Source: JASJBU01 sp963797085
GTDB taxonomy: Bacteria > Pseudomonadota > Gammaproteobacteria > Chromatiales > Chromatiaceae
Assembly (NCBI GenBank): GCA_963797085.1
Contig: CAWCOA010000004.1
Coordinates: 124,001 to 188,000 of the forward strand
DNA: 64,000 nucleotides
Direction: 5' to 3'
Part shown: positions 59,359 through 64,000 of the stretch, in pieces
How the letters are laid out: the number at the start of each line of letters is the position of its first letter
Numbering within the stretch: the first letter of the stretch is position 1
Position numbers and translations under genes: made by a program
The notes under the pieces: model-generated
The model's input: the letters and a program-made list of their open reading frames with translations, nothing else
What the model was told of the DNA's origin: nothing
The model's database searches: none

Positions 59359-60255
59359 GCCTTTTCCCCCACCCTGCGTACCTCAGGAATCAGTTGCACA
59401 TCAGTCAGCTCATGTACTCTGCGTTGCACTTCGTCCATCAATTGCTCAATATCCTCAGCGCTGGCTTGACCAGTATTGATGATAAAGTTGGCATGTTTCT
59501 CTGAGACCTGCGCGTCGCCGAGGCGCATCCCTTTGAGCCCTGCCGATTCAATCAGGCGAGCCGCAAAATCACCTGGCGGATTGCGGAATACCGATCCACA
59601 ACTGGGTTGTTGGGTCGGTTGACTGTCAGCCCTTTTCTCCAACAACTCTCTGATCTCATCCTGCCCCGAGACGATATCACCCGCCTGCAAACTGAACTCT
59701 GCAGACAAGAACCACTCCCCTGGCACTCCGCTCACCCGGCGATAGCCGATCTCAAACTCGCCGGGCAGGCGCACATGCACCCGACCCTGGCGATCCAGTG
59801 TTTCGACCTGCATCACCCGTTGCCATGTCTCTCCACCAAAGGCCCCTGCGTTCATCGCCAATGCGCCCCCCAGGGTTCCGGGAATACCGGCAAGGAACTC
59901 AATGCCGCAAAGCCCGGCTCGGGTGGCTGTACGGGCCACCTTGGCGCAGGTTACGCCGGCTTCAGCATAAAGCCGTCGCGCCATTCAGGATGGCAATTTC
60001 ATTCAAACGCCCCTGGGTCGCTATCACCGTACCTTTGAACCCGCCATCCCTGACCAGAAGATTGCTGCCCAATCCCAACCAGAGCAATGGCTCATCGGGC
60101 TCCAGCTGCTGTAAAAAATGCTGCAGGTCAATGCGATCCAGCGGTTTGTACAAACGACGCGCCGGACCACCCACACGCCAGGTGGTGTAACGGGCCAGCG
60201 GCTCGTCATAGAGTAATTCGCCCTGCAGGCCTCGATCTTTTCCGGCAGGCATCAT
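59355..60255 (-). CDS. murB: UDP-N-acetylenolpyruvoylglucosamine reductase MurB (apparent frameshift)
   Basis: Read across one frame break this is a MurB of about 300 residues. The first part has RYTTWRVGGPARRLYKPLDR, LLWLGLGSNLLVRDGGFKGT and ILNGAT; the second GIEFLAGIPGTLGGALAMNA with GAFGGE (FAD-binding), EIGYRRV, the PSCGSVFRNPPGDFAARLIE block with the catalytic Ser, and the VSEKHANFIINTGQASAEDI tail. An extra base in the AAA run at plus-strand 59969-59971 explains the break: removing one gives GATAYAEAGV. It reduces UDP-GlcNAc-enolpyruvate with NADPH. It overlaps ddl by four bases. The 180 bases between murC and murB hold no clear gene. Confidence 0.92.
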
Positions 60256-60435
60256 TCCCCAGACCTCACAGAGACATCAGTGCCAAGATGTACGGTTTCA
60301 GAGCTGATCTTTTCAGATCTTTGCTGTTGTTTGTCTCTTGCGGGCCGGGCTATGCATTCTGGTTTCAGCGGCCGGACGAGCAATGATTCACCGCAACCGT
60401 GATGCAAGCGCCGCATATCGAATAAGAACGCCATA

Positions 60436-61920
60436 TCAATCTCCTCCGCCGCACAAACGAATCTTGATTTCACTTGCCACCACACCAATACTGCCGGCCC
60501 CCAGGGTCAACAGAATATCCCCGTCCCGCAGTAATCCGCCCAGTAACTCCGGCAGATCCTCTACTGGATCGACAAAAATGGGATCTACCTGGCCGCGGGT
60601 ACGAATAGCACGGCTCAAGTCGCGAGTTTCAGCACCCTGCAGCGGTTCTTCTCCCGCCGCATAGACTTCGCTCAAAATGAGCACATCGACACTGGAGAGC
60701 ACCTGCACGAAATCATCAAACTGTTCCTGTGTCCTGGTATAGCGGTGCGGTTGAAAAGCCACTAGCAGACGCCGCCCCGGCCAGCCTTCGCGCACGGCCA
60801 GGAGGGTGGCGGCAATCTCGCGCGGATGATGGGCGTAATCATCCACCAGCATCACAGCCTTTTTGCCGACCTGGCACTCCTGGGCCTGGAAACGACGTCC
60901 AATACCCTGAAACTGCTGTAGCGCACGCTGCACGCTGGCAGCCTCAACATTCAATTCAAGTGCGATGGCGATGGCCGCCAGAGCATTCAATACATTGTGC
61001 CGGCCCGGCATATTGAGAGCGATTTGCAGGGGCTCATCCAGACACTCTGCCTGCACCGAAAAGGTTGTGCGCAATCCCTCTTGGCGTATATCGATGGCCC
61101 TGACATCCGCATCCTCACTGACTCCATAAGTCCTGATTCTGCGGGTTATTTTCGGCATCAGATCACGCACTTCCTGATCATCGATGCACAACACCGCCAA
61201 GCCATAGAAGGGCAAATGATGTAGAAACTCGATAAAAGTCTCACGCAGCCGGTTGAAGTCACCGCCATAGGTAGTCATATGGTCTGCATCGATATTGGTC
61301 ACTACCGCCAACATCGGCTGCAGATAGAGAAACGAGGCATCACTCTCATCCGCCTCTGCCACCAGATACTCTCCATCACCCAGACGGGCGTTGGCGCCGG
61401 CACTGTTGAGACGCCCACCAATCACAAAGGTTGGATCGAGCCCTGCTTCAGCCAGGACACTGGTCACCAGGCTGGTTGTGGTGGTCTTGCCATGGGTGCC
61501 GGCCACCGCTATGCCATAATGGAAGCGCATGATCTCGGCCAACATCTCCGCTCTTGGTACCACCGGGATACGCTGACCCTTGGCAGCCTTCACTTCAGGA
61601 TTGTCAGCCTGCACCGCGCTGGATATCACCACCGCGTCCCGGCCTTCGACGGCTTCCGCACTATGACCAATACTGATGGATGCGCCCATCCCGGCAAGGC
61701 GCCGGGTCACATCACTCTCCCGCTGGTCCGAGCCGGATACCTCGTAGCCCAGATTCAGCATCACTTCGGCTATGCCGCTCATGCCCGCACCACCTATACC
61801 CACAAAATGGATACGACGCATGCGCCCCATGCTGTTTGCAGCATGGCGACGATTGCTCCCTGCGCCCCTTGTCCCAGGAGGATTCCAGGCCCTTGCGCGA
61901 TTGCTTGGCTGCTCACTCAT
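60436..61920 (-). CDS. murC: UDP-N-acetylmuramate--L-alanine ligase MurC
   Basis: 494 residues. N-terminal Rossmann start RIHFVGIGGAGMSGIAEVML, ATP P-loop AVAGTHGKTTTTSLVTSVLA, LVAEADESDASFLYLQPMLA, NMPGRHNVLNALAAIAIALE, and VMLVDDYAHHPREIAATLLA are the Mur-ligase motifs; ALGAGSIG near the C-terminus is also typical. It attaches L-Ala to UDP-MurNAc. The first ~30 residues are extra and basic compared with many MurC proteins; MGRMRRIHFVG would be a possible later start. It overlaps murG by four bases. Confidence 0.96.
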   Translation of the reverse strand: MSEQPSNRARAWNPPGTRGAGSNRRHAANSMGRMRRIHFVGIGGAGMSGIAEVMLNLGYEVSGSDQRESDVTRRLAGMGASISIGHSAEAVEGRDAVVISSAVQADNPEVKAAKGQRIPVVPRAEMLAEIMRFHYGIAVAGTHGKTTTTSLVTSVLAEAGLDPTFVIGGRLNSAGANARLGDGEYLVAEADESDASFLYLQPMLAVVTNIDADHMTTYGGDFNRLRETFIEFLHHLPFYGLAVLCIDDQEVRDLMPKITRRIRTYGVSEDADVRAIDIRQEGLRTTFSVQAECLDEPLQIALNMPGRHNVLNALAAIAIALELNVEAASVQRALQQFQGIGRRFQAQECQVGKKAVMLVDDYAHHPREIAATLLAVREGWPGRRLLVAFQPHRYTRTQEQFDDFVQVLSSVDVLILSEVYAAGEEPLQGAETRDLSRAIRTRGQVDPIFVDPVEDLPELLGGLLRDGDILLTLGAGSIGVVASEIKIRLCGGGD

Positions 61921-62996
61921 TGCTCTATCACCTCCAAGCAGGCTCGTCCCACCACTTCCGCCGCCTCTGGTCTGGCCAGCTTGCGGGCTGCCTTCGCCAT
62001 CTCCAAAAGGCGCTGAGGATGTGCCGTCAGCTGCTGTAATAATTCACCCAAGGAGATTGCATTAAGCTCTTTTTGTGGGACAAGAATCGCTGCACCGGCA
62101 TCTACCAGGAATCCAGCGTTACGGGTTTGATGATCATCCACTGCGTGCGGGAAAGGCACCAGCACTGCGCCCAGGCCTGCCGCCGCCAGTTCGGAAACCG
62201 TCAACGCCCCGGCACGGCAGATCACCAGATCCGCCCAGCCATAGGCTGAGGCCATATCGTCGAAAAAAGGCGTGATCTCTGCTTCGATGCCACTCTGTTC
62301 ATACGCATCTACAGCCTCCTGGATAGTTTTCTCACCGGCCTGATGCCGCACCTGCGGACGCCGGTCAACTTCCAACTTGGCTAGGGCCTCAGGCAGCACA
62401 TGATTCAACACCTGCGCGCCCAGAGACCCCCCCAGGACCAGCAACCTGAGACGGCCCGCACGGCCGCTAAAGCGTATCTCGGGTTCAGTGAGTGCAGCTA
62501 TCTCAGCCCTGACGGGATTACCCGACTCTTCAGCGCCAACGAAGCTGGCAAAGCTTCCGGGAAAAGCCTCAAACACCCGGTTGGAGATCCTGCTCAGCAG
62601 ACGGTTGGTAAGACCGGGGATTGCATTCTGTTCCTGTATAACCAGCGGAATGCGCAGAAAACGCGCCATTAGCCCACCGGGTCCAGTGACGAATCCTCCC
62701 ATCCCCAGCACCAGTCCAGGCCGGTTGCGGCGCAATACGGACAGGGCCTGCCAGAGCGCGCGTGTGATCACAAAGGGAGCGGCCAGACGGCGTCTCCACC
62801 CGGTACCCCGCACCCCCTGCACATCTATGGTTTCCATTCTGTAACCTCGAGCGGGAACCAGGCGTGCTTCCATACCCTTTGACGTACCCAGCCAGAAAAT
62901 ATCGCAGTCATGCTGCTGCAACCAGTCGGCCACCGCCAGGGCGGGAAATACATGACCACCTGTACCACCTGCCATGACCATCACGCGAGGCTCCAT
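61917..62996 (-). CDS. murG: UDP-GlcNAc:lipid II transferase MurG
   Basis: 359 residues, GT28 family. VMVMAGGTGGHVFPALAVAD carries the GxGGHxxP loop, then LGMGGFVTGPGGLMARFLRI, IQEQNAIPGLTNRLLSRISN, LLVLGGSLGAQVLNHVLPEA, and VICRAGALTVSELAAAGLGA with LVPFPHAVDDHQTRNAGFLV, the UDP-GlcNAc site. It makes lipid II at the inner membrane. Its start overlaps the ftsW stop by 16 bases. Confidence 0.97.
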   Translation of the reverse strand: MEPRVMVMAGGTGGHVFPALAVADWLQQHDCDIFWLGTSKGMEARLVPARGYRMETIDVQGVRGTGWRRRLAAPFVITRALWQALSVLRRNRPGLVLGMGGFVTGPGGLMARFLRIPLVIQEQNAIPGLTNRLLSRISNRVFEAFPGSFASFVGAEESGNPVRAEIAALTEPEIRFSGRAGRLRLLVLGGSLGAQVLNHVLPEALAKLEVDRRPQVRHQAGEKTIQEAVDAYEQSGIEAEITPFFDDMASAYGWADLVICRAGALTVSELAAAGLGAVLVPFPHAVDDHQTRNAGFLVDAGAAILVPQKELNAISLGELLQQLTAHPQRLLEMAKAARKLARPEAAEVVGRACLEVIEQ

Positions 62997-64000
62997 TTTC
63001 TGCCTCCCTGCTTGACTTTGGCGCTCGCCCTGCGCGACTCATAATCGATACGCAACAACAACGCTATCGCCAGACAGGCAACGATAATGCTGTTGCCTCC
63101 ATAGCTCATGAATGGCAGGGTCAATCCCTTAGTTGGCAGCATGCCAACGTTCACACCGATATTGATGAACACCTGCATCGCCAGCCACAAACCCAGACCA
63201 TAGGCCACGTAAGTGGAAAAACGTTTACCCAGCTGTTCCGCCTTTGCACCAATCTGGAATGCCCGCCAGCAGATGAAGGCAAATAACAGAATCACCCCAA
63301 GGGTACCGATCAGACCAAACTCTTCACCGACCACCGCCATGATGAAATCGGTATGTGCCTCAGGCAAATAGAATTGCTTCTGAATACCATTCCCCAGCCC
63401 TACCCCGGTCACTTCACCACGACCAAAGGCGATCAACGCCTGCGAGAGCTGAAAATCCGTGTCGAAAGGATCATCCCAGGGATTCATAAAGGTGGTCATA
63501 CGGGATGCGCGATAGGGAGAAAGCATGATCAGTAATCCACCGGCGACTCCGGTCAGCAGCGTTAAAATCGCAAACTGATAGAGGACAACACCGCCCAGAA
63601 AAAGCATGCCTACGGCGGTCGCAAAGAGCACTACGGTAGTGCCAAAATCGGGCTGCCGGAGAATCAGCGCACTGGTCAACACCAACAACAGCATGGGTTT
63701 GGCAAATCCCCAGAAGGTCTGGGCGACCTCATCCTGGCGCCTTACCAGATAACCCGCGATGTAGATCACCATGAACAGTTTGATGAATTCGGAACTTTGC
63801 AGATTAAACACACCCAGGGGTATCCAACGGGTAGCGCCATTGACGGTCTTGCCCACACCGGGTATCAACACCAGCAGCAACAGCACCAGTCCCACGAACA
63901 CCAAAATCGGGCCCAGTCGTTGCCATTGCTGCATGGACAGGCGAAAACAGACGATTGCCCCAATCAGCCCCAGGGCAATCGCAAACAGATGGCGATAGAT
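62981..64000 (-). CDS. ftsW: Peptidoglycan glycosyltransferase FtsW, C-terminal part (start beyond the window)
   Basis: The frame is open to base 64000, giving 339 residues of the C-terminal portion of a SEDS protein. Characteristic blocks are VNGATRWIPLGVFNLQSSEF, LVRRQDEVAQTFWGFAKPML, LRQPDFGTTVVLFATAVGML, PYRASRMTTFMNPWDDPFDT, GLGNGIQKQFYLPEAHTDFI, and GVNVGMLPTKGLTLPFMSYG, with about eight hydrophobic segments. The N-terminal membrane helices lie beyond the window edge. It polymerises septal glycan with PBP3. It is followed by murG, murC, murB, ddl, ftsQAZ in the usual dcw order. Confidence 0.96.
   Translation of the reverse strand: MYRHLFAIALGLIGAIVCFRLSMQQWQRLGPILVFVGLVLLLLVLIPGVGKTVNGATRWIPLGVFNLQSSEFIKLFMVIYIAGYLVRRQDEVAQTFWGFAKPMLLLVLTSALILRQPDFGTTVVLFATAVGMLFLGGVVLYQFAILTLLTGVAGGLLIMLSPYRASRMTTFMNPWDDPFDTDFQLSQALIAFGRGEVTGVGLGNGIQKQFYLPEAHTDFIMAVVGEEFGLIGTLGVILLFAFICWRAFQIGAKAEQLGKRFSTYVAYGLGLWLAMQVFINIGVNVGMLPTKGLTLPFMSYGGNSIIVACLAIALLLRIDYESRRASAKVKQGGRKWSLA

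Noticed and set aside
60252..60488. A 78-residue minus-strand frame between murC and murB
   Set aside because: It overlaps murC and the murB start, has no Shine-Dalgarno site, and its residues match no division protein.

Overview
The window looks like the chromosome of a gammaproteobacterium. The nearest match in gene order and protein style is Chromatiales-type, sulfur-oxidising or chemoautotrophic lineages; this is an inference from layout, not a database match. Supporting signs are the murG-murC-murB-ddl-ftsQ-ftsA-ftsZ-lpxC order, the rlmN-pilF-rodZ-hisS-yfgM-bamB-der order, a Calvin-cycle style cluster (tkt-gap-pgk-pyk-fba), and a SAH riboswitch in front of ahcY. Most of the window is ordinary core genome.

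Layout. 1-4.1 kb: the N-terminal half of a SWIM-type SNF2 helicase (running off the left edge), a YbaK-type tRNA deacylase, and an archease-rtcB RNA-repair pair. 4.1-12.8 kb: an accessory island holding an IS4-family transposase remnant, a badly decayed choice-of-anchor F secreted protein, an IS1595-family transposase remnant, an intact choice-of-anchor F paralogue in the opposite orientation, a YceI protein, and a secreted metallo-beta-lactamase-fold protein preceded by a second tiny IS1595 remnant. 12.8-25.6 kb: putP, a radical SAM spore-photolyase-like gene, der, bamB, yfgM, hisS, rodZ, pilF, rlmN and relA, all on the minus strand. 25.6-32.4 kb: a DUF1015 gene, a candidate CsrA-type small RNA, folK-folB, plsY, a metallo-hydrolase, a DUF2384 antitoxin-like gene, an unknown gene, purC and a small glutaredoxin. 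32.4-39.5 kb: the sugar-phosphate cluster fba, pyk, pgk, gap, tkt (minus strand). 39.8-44.5 kb: a redoxin and the activated-methyl cycle metK, SAH riboswitch-ahcY, metF. 44.5-47.2 kb: an RpfC-like hybrid histidine kinase and a PilZ protein. 47.1-64 kb: Nudix/ThiE fusion, argJ, secA, an M23 peptidase, a DciA-like protein, lpxC, and the division and cell-wall cluster ending in a truncated ftsW.

Several core genes (rtcB, rodZ, tkt three times, a redoxin, murB) are each interrupted by single-base frameshifts while the rest of their sequence is perfectly conserved. The simplest reading is a base-level indel problem in the assembly, although real mutations cannot be excluded from this sequence alone. 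The choice-of-anchor F pseudogene is different: it carries many frame changes plus an in-frame stop, which points to true decay.

The items most worth a second look are the accessory island with its duplicated secreted protein and IS scars, the strand-orphan transcript with GGA motifs and a strong terminator at about 27.08-27.21 kb, the absence of ispG from its usual rodZ-hisS position, and the DUF2384 gene that has no recognisable RES toxin beside it.
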